A stretch of DNA of 46,861 bases from Defluviicoccus sp. GTDB lineage: Bacteria > Pseudomonadota > Alphaproteobacteria > MPNO01. Below are positions 22,390-31,954 of the stretch, one piece after another. The DNA lies in assembly GCA_028820505.1 (NCBI GenBank), contig JAPPIT010000119.1:1-46861 (forward strand), written 5' to 3'. Position 1 is the first letter of the stretch. Every line of letters starts with the position of its first letter. A model generated the notes under the pieces. That model was not told where the DNA came from and did not search any database. It worked only from the letters and a program-made list of their open reading frames with translations. Position numbers and translations under genes: made by a program.

Positions 22390-25071
22390 TCAGGCGGTCC
22401 CCGGCCCGGCCTCCCCGATCGCCGCCTGGGCGGCGGCGAGGCGGGCGATGGGGACCCGGTAGGGCGAGCACGAGACGTAGTCGAGCCCGATCCGGTGACA
22501 GAACCGGACCGAGTCCGGATCGCCGCCATGCTCGCCGCAGATGCCGAGCTTGATATCCGGCCGCACCGCGCGCCCGCGTTCGGTGGCCAGCCTCACCAGC
22601 TCTCCGACCCCGTCCACGTCGATGCTGACGAACGGGTCGCGGTCGAGAACGCCGAGCTCGTCGTAGGCGCGGATGAAACCGGACGAATCGTCGCGCGACA
22701 GTCCGAACACGGTCTGGGTCAGGTCGTTGGTGCCGTAGGAGAAGAACTCCGCCGTCTCCGCGATCTCGTCCGCGCGGAGCGCCGCGCGCGGCAGCTCGAT
22801 CATGCAGCCGGTCATGTAGTCCAGGCGCACGCCTTCGGTTTCGCCGACTTCCGCGGCGACGCGGTCGACCAGCGCCTTGAGGATGTCGAACTCCGCCTTC
22901 GTCGCGATCAGCGGGATCATGACCTCGGGCAGAACCGCCTTTCCGTCCTCCCCGATAACCCGGGCCGCCGCCTCGAAGATCGCGCGCGCCTGCATCTCGT
23001 AGATCTCGGGGTAGGTGATCCCCAGCCGGCAGCCGCGATGGCCCAGCATCGGGTTGACCTCCTCCAGCTCGTGCGCGCGCCGCCGCACCGCCTGGGCGCC
23101 GATCCCGGCGGACTCGGCGATTTCGGCGATCTCGTCCTCGCCGTGCGGCAGGAACTCGTGCAGCGGAGGATCGAGCAGGCGGATCGTGACGGGACGGCCG
23201 TCCATGATCCGGAACAGGGCGGCGAAATCGTCCCGCTGCATGGGGAGAAGCCTCGCGAGCGCCGACCTGCGGTCCTCTTCCGTGGCGGCGACGATCATCC
23301 GGCGCACCGCGACGATCCGCTCGGCATCGAAGAACATGTGCTCGGTCCGGCTGAGGCCGATCCCTTCCGCGCCGAAATGGATCGACGTCTCGGCGTCCGC
23401 TGGGGTTTCCGCGTTGGCGCGGACCCCGATGGTCCGGAACTCGTCGGCCCAGCCCATCAGCGTGCCGAAATCGCCCGAGAGCTCAGGCTCGATCGTCGGG
23501 ACCGCGCCCAGCATGACCTCGCCCGTGCTCCCGTCGATGGTGATCGTGTCGCCCGCCTCGACGGTCACGCCCCCGGCGGTCATCGACTGCGTCCGGTAGT
23601 CGATCAGCAGCTCGCTCGCGCCGACCACGCAGGGCCGTCCCATGCCGCGGGCGACCACGGCGGCATGGCTGGTGGAGCCGCCCCGGCTGGTCAGGATGCC
23701 GAGCGCGGCGTGCATGCCGTGAATGTCCTCGGGGCTGGTCTCGGTCCGGACCAGGATCACCTTCTCGCCCGCCTTCGACCGCGTCTCGGCCTCGTCGGCG
23801 TTGAACGCCGCACGGCCCGACGCCGCGCCGGGCGACGCGGGCATGCCGCGGGCGAAGGGCTTGCGCGGCGCGTCCGGGTCGAGCGTCGGGTGGAGAAGCT
23901 GGTCGATCGACAACGGGTCGATGCGGGCGACGGCGTCCGCCTTGCCGATCAGCCCTTCTTCGACCATCTCGCAGGCAGCCCTGAGCGCGGCCTTCGCCGT
24001 CCGTTTCGCGGCGCGCGTCTGCAGCATCCAGAGCGTGCCGGACTGGACGGTGAACTCGATGTCCTGCATGTCGCGATAGTGGCTCTCGAGCGTCTCGCGC
24101 ACCCGGCACAGGTCGTCGAAGACCGCCGGCATCGACTCTTCCATCGACGGCGCGTCCGACCCCGCCGCCTCGCGCGCCGCGAGGGTGAGATGGCGCGGCG
24201 TGCGGATCCCGGCGACCACGTCCTCGCCCTGCGCGTTGGGCAGGTACTCGCCGTAGAACGCGTTCTCCCCGGTCGAGGGGTCGCGCGTGAAGGCGACGCC
24301 GGTCGCGCAGTCCTCGCCCATGTTGCCGAACACCATCGCCTGGACGCTGACCGCCGTTCCCCAATGCGCAGGGATGTCGTGCAGCTTGCGGTAGGTGACC
24401 GCGCGCCGGTTCATCCAGCTCGCGAACACCGCGCCGATGGCGCCCCACAGCTGCTCCTTCTCGTCCTGGGGAAACGGCGCGCCGAGCTGCTCCTCGACCA
24501 GCGCCTTGTACCGGCCCGCAAGGCTTTCCCAGCCGTCGGCCGCGATATCGGTGTCGAGGACGGCGCCGCAGCCGAGCTTGTAGTTCTCCAGCAGTTCCTC
24601 GAAGTAATGGTGGTCGATCCCGAGCACCACCGAGCCGTACATCTGGATGAAGCGCCGGTAGCTGTCGAAGGCGAAGCGGCGGTCGGAGGATCGCGCCGCC
24701 AGCCCCTCCACCGTGCGGTCGTTGAGGCCGAGATTGAGCACGGTGTCCATCATCCCCGGCATCGAGGCCGGCGCGCCGGAGCGCACCGAGACCAGCAGCG
24801 GGTCGGCGGCGTCGCCGAACCCGGCGCCGACCGCCGCCTCGATCTCGGCGAGCGCGCTCTCGACCTCGCCGGCAAGCCCGTCGGGATAGCTGCCGCCCGA
24901 CTCGTACCAGGCGTTGCAGACCCCGGTGGTGATGGTGAAGCCGGGCGGCACCGGCAGGCCGAGGCTGCACATCTCGGCAAGGTTGGCGCCCTTGCCGCCG
25001 AGCAGCTCGCGCATCCCCGCGTTCCCGTCGGCGGTTCCGCCGCCGAACCGGTATACGAGCTTTCCGCTCAC
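22390..25071 (-). CDS. ppdK: Pyruvate, phosphate dikinase
   Basis: A full-length 893-residue enzyme converting pyruvate, ATP and phosphate to phosphoenolpyruvate, AMP and diphosphate, reversibly. The ATP-grasp domain starts LVYRFGGGTADGN and LLGGKGANLAEM. The phosphohistidine domain has GGSTSHAAVVARG with His469. The PEP-binding barrel includes GTNDLTQTVFGLSRDD and GICGEHGGDP near the C-terminus. GTG 25071 begins the protein; the upstream glyS gene ends 34 bases earlier, consistent with a glyQ-glyS-ppdK operon. Confidence 0.96.
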   Translation of the reverse strand: MSGKLVYRFGGGTADGNAGMRELLGGKGANLAEMCSLGLPVPPGFTITTGVCNAWYESGGSYPDGLAGEVESALAEIEAAVGAGFGDAADPLLVSVRSGAPASMPGMMDTVLNLGLNDRTVEGLAARSSDRRFAFDSYRRFIQMYGSVVLGIDHHYFEELLENYKLGCGAVLDTDIAADGWESLAGRYKALVEEQLGAPFPQDEKEQLWGAIGAVFASWMNRRAVTYRKLHDIPAHWGTAVSVQAMVFGNMGEDCATGVAFTRDPSTGENAFYGEYLPNAQGEDVVAGIRTPRHLTLAAREAAGSDAPSMEESMPAVFDDLCRVRETLESHYRDMQDIEFTVQSGTLWMLQTRAAKRTAKAALRAACEMVEEGLIGKADAVARIDPLSIDQLLHPTLDPDAPRKPFARGMPASPGAASGRAAFNADEAETRSKAGEKVILVRTETSPEDIHGMHAALGILTSRGGSTSHAAVVARGMGRPCVVGASELLIDYRTQSMTAGGVTVEAGDTITIDGSTGEVMLGAVPTIEPELSGDFGTLMGWADEFRTIGVRANAETPADAETSIHFGAEGIGLSRTEHMFFDAERIVAVRRMIVAATEEDRRSALARLLPMQRDDFAALFRIMDGRPVTIRLLDPPLHEFLPHGEDEIAEIAESAGIGAQAVRRRAHELEEVNPMLGHRGCRLGITYPEIYEMQARAIFEAAARVIGEDGKAVLPEVMIPLIATKAEFDILKALVDRVAAEVGETEGVRLDYMTGCMIELPRAALRADEIAETAEFFSYGTNDLTQTVFGLSRDDSSGFIRAYDELGVLDRDPFVSIDVDGVGELVRLATERGRAVRPDIKLGICGEHGGDPDSVRFCHRIGLDYVSCSPYRVPIARLAAAQAAIGEAGPGTA

Positions 25072-25105
25072 CGGCGGGCTCGCCGCGCTGTACCGGCCAT
25101 CCCGG

Positions 25106-27175
25106 CTACCCCTCGATCTGCGAGAAATCGGCGAGGCTGCCCATCGTCGTCCGGATCCCGGAGAGCAGCCGCAGCCGGTTGGCCCTCAGCCCGCCATCGT
25201 CGGCGTTGACCTTGACCCGGTCGAAGAACGCATCGACGGGGCCGCGCAGCCCGGCGAGCGTGGACATGGCTTCGTCGAACGCCTCGCTGTCGACCAGGGG
25301 GGCCGATCGCGCGCCGACCGCGCCGAGGCTTTCGTTCAGCGCCTTCTCCTCGGGCTCCCGCAGCATCGCGGGTTCGACGGGACCGGAATACGCGATCCCG
25401 TCCTTCTTCTCCTCGATGGCGACGATGTTGGCCGCGCGCTTGTGGGCGGTCAGCAGGTTCGCGCCGTCCTCCGTTGCCAGGAAGCCCCGCAGCGCCTCGA
25501 CCCGGGCGCACAGGCGCACGAGGTCGTCCTCGCCGCCGAGCGCGAACACCGCCGCGATCAGGTCGTGGCGCACCCCTTTTGCGCGGAGATGCACTTTCAG
25601 CCGGTCGGCGAAGAAATCGAGCAGTTCGCGCTCCAGCATCTCGGGCGGGTCGGAGAAATCGGGCACGGTCTCCGCATAGCCCTGCCGGGCCTTGCAAAAG
25701 GCCTCGCCGAGCGGCAGGCGGACGCCGTTCTCCAGCACCAGGCGGATGACGCCGAGCGCGGCCCTTCGCAGCGCATAGGGATCGCCCGACCCGGTGGGGC
25801 GCTCGCCAGCCGCGAAGAATCCCGTCAGAGTGTCGATCCTGTCGGCGAGCGCGACGGCGACGCTGACGGGTTCGGACGGGCACGCCCCCGACGGCCCGGC
25901 CGGCAGGTAGTGCTCGGCCACCGCCCGGGCGACGTCTGCGTCCTCGCCGTCGTGGCGCGCGTAATGGCCGCCCATCGTCCCCTGCAGCTCCGGGAACTCG
26001 AACACCATTTCCGTTGTCAAGTCTGCCTTGGCGAGGCACCCGGCACGGCGCGCGGCGTCCACGTCGGCGCCAGGGACGAAGGTCGCGACCTCCCCGGCCA
26101 GGGTTTCTAGCCGCGCCGCCTTCTGCGACAGGGTGCCGAGCTTCGCATGAAAGACCATCGGTTCGAGCGCAGCGAGCCGGTCTTCGAGCCGCGTCTTCCG
26201 GTCCTGGTCCCAGAAGAACCGCGCATCGGACAGCCTGGCCCGCAATACGCGCTCGTTGCCGGCGACGATCTCGCCACCGCCGTCATCGGCTTCGAGATTG
26301 GCAACGACCACGAAGCGCGGCGGAAGCTTGCCATTCGCATCCGACAGCGAGATGTATTTCTGGTGGCTCCGCATCGCGGTGATCAACACCTCCTCCGGCA
26401 CCGCCATGAATTCATCGTCGATGCGCCCCATGAGCGGCACCGGCCATTCGACCAGCCCGACGACCTCGTCGAGCAGGCCGGGGTCGTCAGGCACGAAGAG
26501 CCCCTCGGCGTCGGCGAGCTCGTCCGCACCGTTGGCGACGATCCGGCGCCGCTCCGCCGGGTCGAGGATTACGCGGGCCTGGCGCAACCCGTCTCGGTAT
26601 TCGGCGAAGGACGACACGGAAAAGGGCTCGGGGGCATGGAATCGGTGGCCGGTCGTCACCCCGCCCGATTCGATCCTGTCCGGCAGGTCGAGCGCGACCG
26701 GCTTCCCGTCGAACACGCAGAGCACGCGCTCCAGCGTCCGCACCCAGCGGGTCTCCCCCTCCCCCCAGCGCATCGACTTCGGCCAGGCGAGATCGCCGAT
26801 CAGGCGGCCCACGATGCCGGGCAGCAGGTCGGCGACCGCGCGGCCCCGGGTCTCGGTCGACAAGTACAGGTAGTCGTCGCGCTCCACGCACATCGCGATG
26901 GTGGCGTTGTTGGCGCGCAGGAACCCCTGAACCGCCTTTTCCGGCGCGCCCACCCGGGGGCCGCGCTTTTCCTCGCGGCGGTCGGGCTGGGCGAGCGGAA
27001 GCCCGTCGACGACGAGAGCGAGGCGCCGCGGCGTGACGTAGCTCGCGGCGGCGTCGAATTCGAGCCCTTCCGCCTTCAGCGCGCCGGCGGCGAGGCGGCG
27101 CAGGTCGTCCGCGGCGCGGGCCTGCATGCGCGCCGGGATCTCTTCGGAGAAGAGTTCGAGGAGGAGCTCGGCCAC
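25106..27175 (-). CDS. glyS: Glycyl-tRNA synthetase beta subunit
   Basis: A 689-residue beta subunit of the alpha2-beta2 bacterial glycyl-tRNA synthetase, responsible mainly for tRNA binding. The N-terminus MAELLLELFSEEIPARMQ (GTG start at 27175) and the C-terminal TMGSLADFSQIEG are typical ends. The motif ALADRIDTLTGFFAAGERPTGSGDPYALRR identifies the HD-like region. It begins three bases after the stop of glyQ. Confidence 0.97.
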   Translation of the reverse strand: MAELLLELFSEEIPARMQARAADDLRRLAAGALKAEGLEFDAAASYVTPRRLALVVDGLPLAQPDRREEKRGPRVGAPEKAVQGFLRANNATIAMCVERDDYLYLSTETRGRAVADLLPGIVGRLIGDLAWPKSMRWGEGETRWVRTLERVLCVFDGKPVALDLPDRIESGGVTTGHRFHAPEPFSVSSFAEYRDGLRQARVILDPAERRRIVANGADELADAEGLFVPDDPGLLDEVVGLVEWPVPLMGRIDDEFMAVPEEVLITAMRSHQKYISLSDANGKLPPRFVVVANLEADDGGGEIVAGNERVLRARLSDARFFWDQDRKTRLEDRLAALEPMVFHAKLGTLSQKAARLETLAGEVATFVPGADVDAARRAGCLAKADLTTEMVFEFPELQGTMGGHYARHDGEDADVARAVAEHYLPAGPSGACPSEPVSVAVALADRIDTLTGFFAAGERPTGSGDPYALRRAALGVIRLVLENGVRLPLGEAFCKARQGYAETVPDFSDPPEMLERELLDFFADRLKVHLRAKGVRHDLIAAVFALGGEDDLVRLCARVEALRGFLATEDGANLLTAHKRAANIVAIEEKKDGIAYSGPVEPAMLREPEEKALNESLGAVGARSAPLVDSEAFDEAMSTLAGLRGPVDAFFDRVKVNADDGGLRANRLRLLSGIRTTMGSLADFSQIEG

Positions 27176-27177
27176 GG

Positions 27178-28044
27178 TCAGGCGCTCCCGCTCAACCAGG
27201 CCTCGCAGCAGCCCCTGGCGAGGGCGCGGACGCGGCCGATATAGGCGGCGCGTTCGGTCACGCTTATCGCGCCGCGCGCATCGAGCAGGTTGAAGACGTG
27301 GCTCGCCTTGATGCACTGGTCGTAGGCGGGAAGCGCCAGCGAGCGGTCGAGCAGCGCGTTGCACTCGGCTTCCGCGAAACCGAACTGGACGGTCAGGCGT
27401 TCGGTGTCGGCATGCTCGAAATTGTAGGCGCTGAACTCACGCTCGGCGCGGTGGAAGACGTCGCCGTAGCTCACGCCCGCGCCGTTGAAGTCGAGCTCGT
27501 AGACGTTCTCGACCCCCTGGACGTACATCGCCAGCCGTTCGAGCCCGTAGGTGAGCTCGACCGAGACGGGATTGCATTCGATCCCGCCGACCTGCTGGAA
27601 ATAGGTGAACTGGGTGACCTCCATCCCGTCGCACCAGACCTCCCAGCCGAGCCCGGCGGCGCCCAGCGTCGGGCTTTCCCAGTCGTCCTCGACGAAGCGG
27701 ATGTCGTGGCGCTTCGCGTCGATCCCCACCTCGGCCAGGCTTTCGAGGTAGAGCGCCTGGCTCTGGGCCGGGGAAGGCTTGAGGATCACCTGGTACTGGT
27801 AATAGTGCTGCAGCCGGTTGGGGTTCTCGCCGTAGCGCCCATCCGCCGGGCGGCGTGAAGGCTGGACATAGGCGGCCTTCCACGGGTCGGGCCCGAGCGC
27901 GCGAAGGGTCGTCGCGGGATGGAACGTGCCGGCGCCGACCTCCATGTCGTAGGGCTGCAGGATCGCGCATCCCTGGCGCGCCCAAAACGCGTGAAGTCTC
28001 AGGATAAGGTCCTGGAACGACATACCCGGCGCGCTCATCGGCAT
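27178..28044 (-). CDS. glyQ: Glycyl-tRNA synthetase alpha subunit
   Basis: The catalytic alpha subunit, 288 residues with the longest start. Typical sequence follows from [32 protein letters not shown] and includes [22 protein letters not shown]. Three in-frame ATGs exist at 28044, 28038 and 28023; the last gives the usual MSFQDL start, and no ribosome site clearly favours one. It charges tRNA-Gly together with GlyS. Confidence 0.96.
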   Translation of the reverse strand: MPMSAPGMSFQDLILRLHAFWARQGCAILQPYDMEVGAGTFHPATTLRALGPDPWKAAYVQPSRRPADGRYGENPNRLQHYYQYQVILKPSPAQSQALYLESLAEVGIDAKRHDIRFVEDDWESPTLGAAGLGWEVWCDGMEVTQFTYFQQVGGIECNPVSVELTYGLERLAMYVQGVENVYELDFNGAGVSYGDVFHRAEREFSAYNFEHADTERLTVQFGFAEAECNALLDRSLALPAYDQCIKASHVFNLLDARGAISVTERAAYIGRVRALARGCCEAWLSGSA

Positions 28045-28099
28045 GGCTCTGAAGGGGGCGGCAGCGGCGCCGGCAACCTAGCCGCGCGCCCTGGGGGAA

Positions 28100-29140
28100 T
28101 CAAGAATCGCCTGCCGTCGGGCCGGCCTCCTCGTCGAGCAGCCGCTCGATCCAGCGATGGGCCTGGGTGACGCCCTTGTCGACGCTCCAGCGGATCGGCC
28201 GGGCGGGCTCGGGCGCGGTGTCGATCATGCGCTGCTGCGGCTCGATCACCGCCACGTCCTCGTCGAACGTATCCTTGTTGGCCTGGAACGCCCATTGGGT
28301 GATCTCTTCGTCGTCGAGCTCGACATCGCGCACGAGCGACCAGAAATAATGCGTGGTCTTCGCGGTCTCCGGCGTGAGCGCGTTGAGCACCCGCATGCCG
28401 ACCGTCCGGTTGCCCCCGCGCGCCGCGCCCGCCACGCGGAGCTCGATGACGATATTGCCGGGCGGCGTGTAGACGATCTCCTGGCGGTGGTCGACATTGC
28501 CGGTGAAACCGCCGATACGCGAGAAGAAGGGCGAGGGCGCGATGCCGCGCATGTCGCGCACCACGCGCAGCCGCTCGCCGTCGAAATCGGTCTCGATGGG
28601 GAATTCGAGCACCCCGTCGGTGGCGAGGGTCCGGCGGTGGACGTAGTGGGCGTGGGTGAGGTCGAGCAGGTTGTCGCGGATCAGCCCGTAATGCGCTTTG
28701 ACATGGAGCGTCTCGCCCTTGCCGGCCCACGCGGGATCGGCCTTCCAGTGATAGTCCGGGATCGTCGCGGGATCGGCGCGTTCGGGATCGCCGGTCCAGA
28801 CGAACGCCCAGCCCCAGCGCTCGACAACGGGGTAGAAGCGGGTGCGCGCGCCCTCGGGGATGCGGTCCCCGCCCGGCACCGCCACGCAGCGCCCGTGCGC
28901 GTCGAAGCGGAGCCCGTGATAGCCGCACCTTATGTCGTCGCCGATCACCTTGCCGAGCGACAGCGGCGCGTCGCGATGCGGGCATCGGTCGGCGAGCGCG
29001 GCCGGGCTCCCGTCGCTCCGCCGCCAGAAGACGATGGGCTCGCCGCAGATCCAGCGCTGCAGCGGATTCGCGCCGATCTCATGGTCCCAGGCGCAGACAT
29101 ACCACGCGTTTCTGAGCAGCTTGCCGTTGTCGCCGTCCAT
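28100..29140 (-). CDS. Rieske non-haem iron oxygenase, VanA-like
   Basis: A 346-residue oxygenase component. The Rieske centre is Cys53-Pro-His55 and Cys72-x-x-His75. The catalytic iron site is in NLLDLTHAHYVH, with Asp160 bridging and His163 and His168 as ligands. Length and sequence fit the vanillate O-demethylase/phthalate dioxygenase branch, which hydroxylates or demethylates aromatic acids. The start at 29140 has GGGAG and CGGGAA upstream; longer frames lack homology. No ferredoxin reductase gene is adjacent. It is 55 bases upstream of glyQ on the same strand, and divergent from the arylsulfotransferase gene. Confidence 0.9.
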   Translation of the reverse strand: MDGDNGKLLRNAWYVCAWDHEIGANPLQRWICGEPIVFWRRSDGSPAALADRCPHRDAPLSLGKVIGDDIRCGYHGLRFDAHGRCVAVPGGDRIPEGARTRFYPVVERWGWAFVWTGDPERADPATIPDYHWKADPAWAGKGETLHVKAHYGLIRDNLLDLTHAHYVHRRTLATDGVLEFPIETDFDGERLRVVRDMRGIAPSPFFSRIGGFTGNVDHRQEIVYTPPGNIVIELRVAGAARGGNRTVGMRVLNALTPETAKTTHYFWSLVRDVELDDEEITQWAFQANKDTFDEDVAVIEPQQRMIDTAPEPARPIRWSVDKGVTQAHRWIERLLDEEAGPTAGDS

Positions 29141-29292
29141 GTTCCCGCTCCCACAGGTGCGCCGCGCCGCCCTCGAACGCGGCGCGATCATAGGGCAAGC
29201 CGGCGTTCCCGCGAACGTTCGGGGGCCGATTTCGTGCGCCCGCCGGAGTGTCTAACATGGCGCCCGTTGACCGCCCCAGGGAGGCTTTACGC

Positions 29293-30354
29293 ATGCGCAT
29301 CCTGCAGACCGGCGTTACCCATTCCGACCCGGCCCGGGCGACACCCGGTTTCACCCTTTTCTCGCCGCTCTGGGGCAGCGAGACACTGATCCTCGACATG
29401 CGGGGCGAGGTGGTTCACCGGTGGGACCTGCCGGCCGGGCTCGGCGGGTACGGCCGGCTGCTGCCCAACGGCAACCTGTTCGTTTCCGTCAACACCCCGA
29501 CGAAGCCCCGCTTCGCGGGCGGCGCGCAGGGCGGACGGCTGCTGGAGCTCGACTGGGACGGAAACGTCGTCAACGAGCTCGTGGACGATTTCCAGCACCA
29601 CGATGCCTGGCGGCTGCCCAACGGCCACACGCTCTACACCTCCTGGGAGGATATGCCGGAAGAGCGCGCCGCGCTGGTGCGGGGCGGAATCCCGGGATCG
29701 GACGACCCGGAAGGCATGTATTCCGATGTCGTGCGCGAGGTCGACGCCGACGGCAACATAGTCTTCGAGTGGCACGCCCACGACATGGAGATCGAGAGAT
29801 ACGAGATGAACCCGCTCAGCCCGCGCCGGGTCTGGGCGTGGTGCAACACCACCTTCCCGCTCCCGAACGGCGACGTGCTCATCAGCCTGCGGCAGATCAG
29901 CACGTGCGCCATCATCGACCGGGAGACCGGCAAGTTCCGCTGGGAACGGACCGACCCGTCCTGGGGCGGCCAGCACGACCCCCAGATGCTTGCGAACGGC
30001 AACATCATCCTGTTCGCCAACGGCTGGGCCACCGGCGCGGCGCATCCTTTTTCCCGTATCGTCGAGTTCGACCCGGAAACCGGCGAGGACGCGTGGGTCT
30101 ACCAGGAGTCGCCGACCCGCGACTTCTACTCCCACCACATCAGCGGTCAGGAGCGGCTGTGGTCGGGCAACACGCTGATCTGCGAGGGGCTGTGGGGACG
30201 CCTGTTCGAGGTCACGCCCGACGGCGAGCTGGTGTGGGAGTACATCTCCCCATTCGACTACAGGTCCTTCGACGGCAACGTCGTCAACTGGATCTTCCGC
30301 GCTTTCCGCTACGCCGAGGACTCGCCCGAGATCGGCGGCCGGCTGAAGCTTTGA
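29293..30354 (+). CDS. Arylsulfotransferase-like beta-propeller protein
   Basis: A 353-residue protein of the ASST (arylsulfotransferase) family. Repeated beta-propeller blades end in phrases such as RLLPNGNLFVSV, WRLPNGHTLYTSW, MLANGNIILFANG and WSGNTLICEG. Candidate catalytic histidines are in FQHHDAWRLP, GQHDPQM and FYSHHISG. Known ASSTs are periplasmic, but this protein has no signal peptide; it begins MRILQTGVTHSDPARATPGF. The ATG is preceded by AGGGAGG. It is followed after 57 bases by a cupin gene in the same direction. Sulfate transfer between phenols is the family role; a non-sulfur role is possible for this cytoplasmic branch. Confidence 0.8.
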   Translation: MRILQTGVTHSDPARATPGFTLFSPLWGSETLILDMRGEVVHRWDLPAGLGGYGRLLPNGNLFVSVNTPTKPRFAGGAQGGRLLELDWDGNVVNELVDDFQHHDAWRLPNGHTLYTSWEDMPEERAALVRGGIPGSDDPEGMYSDVVREVDADGNIVFEWHAHDMEIERYEMNPLSPRRVWAWCNTTFPLPNGDVLISLRQISTCAIIDRETGKFRWERTDPSWGGQHDPQMLANGNIILFANGWATGAAHPFSRIVEFDPETGEDAWVYQESPTRDFYSHHISGQERLWSGNTLICEGLWGRLFEVTPDGELVWEYISPFDYRSFDGNVVNWIFRAFRYAEDSPEIGGRLKL

Positions 30355-30411
30355 GGACCGGCCCGGAGCGCGATAAGCTCCGCCGGAGACCCCGATAGAC
30401 GAGGTGAAGCG

Positions 30412-30816
30412 ATGAGCGATAGCGAGCAGAAACTCTCCGTGGTCCTGCCGGAGGACGGCGCGTTCGAGGATGCCGGGCTGCGCGCCCAGTTCGCCTACCG
30501 CGATCTCGGGATCGGGGATGCGACGGACGGCCGCTACCACGCCCACATCATCAAGGCGAAGACCGCGGACGGACCCAAGATCGGGCTCCACCGGCACGGC
30601 AAGATCGACTTCCAGCTGGTCTACATCCTCAAGGGCTGGATGCGGTTCTGGTACGAGGGCCGCGGCGAGACGGTGGCGCCCGCCGGCACCTGCATCCTGC
30701 AGCCGCCCGGAATCCAGCACGACGTGCTCGAATGGTCGGACGACCTGGAGTTGCTGGAGGTCACCTCGCCCAAGGACTTCACCACCGAGGCGCTGGAGGA
30801 CGTGGCGGCCGAATAG
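30412..30816 (+). CDS. Cupin domain protein
   Basis: A 134-residue single-domain cupin. The first metal motif is LHRHGKIDFQLVYILKGWMRF and the second is GTCILQPPGIQHDVLEW, giving two His in the first and one His in the second. A GAGGTG ribosome site precedes the ATG. It shares an operon with the ASST-like gene, and its stop is ten bases from that of the convergent GST gene. Small cupins of this type can be isomerases, dioxygenases or binding proteins; the reaction is unknown. Confidence 0.85.
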   Translation: MSDSEQKLSVVLPEDGAFEDAGLRAQFAYRDLGIGDATDGRYHAHIIKAKTADGPKIGLHRHGKIDFQLVYILKGWMRFWYEGRGETVAPAGTCILQPPGIQHDVLEWSDDLELLEVTSPKDFTTEALEDVAAE

Positions 30817-30825
30817 GGCGGCGCG

Positions 30826-31464
30826 CTACGCCGTCGCGCGGATGCTCTCGCGGTCGGCGACCTCGTCCCGCCAACGCGCCAGGTTCGGACGGCCTTCCAC
30901 CGCCTCGATCTCGATGAACTTCGCGAAATCGACGGTGCACCACGCGGTGATGTCGGCGACGGTGAAGCGCTCGCCCGCGAGATAGGGCGCCTCGCCCAGC
31001 CGCGCTTCCAGCTTGTCGAAATAGAGCGCGGCGCGCTGTTTGCCGCGTTCGATCAGCTCCGGGATCTGCGCAAGCTCCCCGGAGATGCCCGGCAGGGCGC
31101 GGCCGGCGAAGCTGCGCTTGGCGTTGCGGAACGATTCGGCGACGGCGAGCAAACCCTCGAACTCCGACATCCGCTCCCACATCTCCACCCGCGCCATCTC
31201 CAGCGGATCGGCGCCCATCAGCGGCGGGTCCGGGTGCTGCGCCTCGAAATAGCGGCAGATCGCCATCGCCTCGGAGATCAGGGTGCCGTCGTCGAGCTCC
31301 AGCACGGGGACCCGGCGGTGCGGCGCCTTCTCGAGAAAGGTCGGGTCGAGAATCGGCTTGCCGGGCACGCCGACCTCCTCCATCGGCCCCTCCAGCCCCT
31401 TCTCGATCAGGTAGATGCAGACCCTGCGCGGGTTGGGCGCGATTTTCCAGACATAGAGCTTCAT
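30826..31464 (-). CDS. Glutathione S-transferase
   Basis: A 212-residue GST. The N-terminal thioredoxin-like domain runs MKLYVWKIAPNPRRVCIYLIEKG, with the conserved cis-Pro segment HRRVPVLELDDGTLISEAMAICRY (about 48-71) binding glutathione. The C-terminal helical domain includes YLAGERFTVADITAWCTVDFAK. Start 31464 is the usual family start; six extra residues from ATG 31482 are possible. It may detoxify or isomerise aromatic intermediates. Confidence 0.9.
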   Translation of the reverse strand: MKLYVWKIAPNPRRVCIYLIEKGLEGPMEEVGVPGKPILDPTFLEKAPHRRVPVLELDDGTLISEAMAICRYFEAQHPDPPLMGADPLEMARVEMWERMSEFEGLLAVAESFRNAKRSFAGRALPGISGELAQIPELIERGKQRAALYFDKLEARLGEAPYLAGERFTVADITAWCTVDFAKFIEIEAVEGRPNLARWRDEVADRESIRATA

Positions 31465-31516
31465 CGAATCCAACCTTACCATTGACGAAGCGAACCGTAT
31501 CCGAGACCTCCAACAT

Positions 31517-31911
31517 CGTCATGCCCGGACTTGTTCCACTGCTGTCCGGTTTAGATTTGCGGCGCGGGCTGTGCGCCGATGGGCGGGGACAAGGTCGGGC
31601 GGTGCGCGCGTTCTCCGACACCTGGCCCCACCCCGTCATGCCCGGACTTGTTCCGGGCATCCACGTCCCTCCGCCGCCTCGCCCGCTCCCGGCTCGCACC
31701 GCGATGCCGCAAGACGTGGATGCCCGGAACGAGTCCGGGCATGACGGCGGGGGAAACCAGGGCGAGACCGGGGACGGCGACGGGAGATGGCGGCGTGCCG
31801 AAATCCGAGCCTCCACCCGCGCGATCCGCCGGAAACCCGCTCGTACTCGAGCCTTTCGCTCCGCTCGCAAAAATTAAACCGGACAGCGATGGAACAAGTC
31901 CGGGCATGACG
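31517..31911. repeat. Nested palindromic element (MITE-like), no ORF
   Basis: Outer arms at 31517-31553 and 31875-31911 are near-perfect inverted repeats that share the REP start CGTCATGCCCGGACTTGTTCC but then continue into GTCCGGTTTA instead of CATCCACGT. Between them lies a complete family A REP pair. The whole occupies the 490-base gap between the GST and GNAT genes. No protein with family resemblance is encoded. It looks like a small non-autonomous element interrupted by, or built from, a REP. Confidence 0.7.
31634..31746. repeat. REP family A, copy 3, inside a larger element
   Basis: Arms at 31634-31666 and 31714-31746 match the copy at 2-113, with one change (GAGTCC for AAGTCC) in the right arm. 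The loop of about 47 bases also resembles that of the other two copies. Confidence 0.85.
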
Positions 31912-31954
31912 TGGTGGGGACGCGGGGGTGCGTTTCCATCGGAACCGGACAAAT

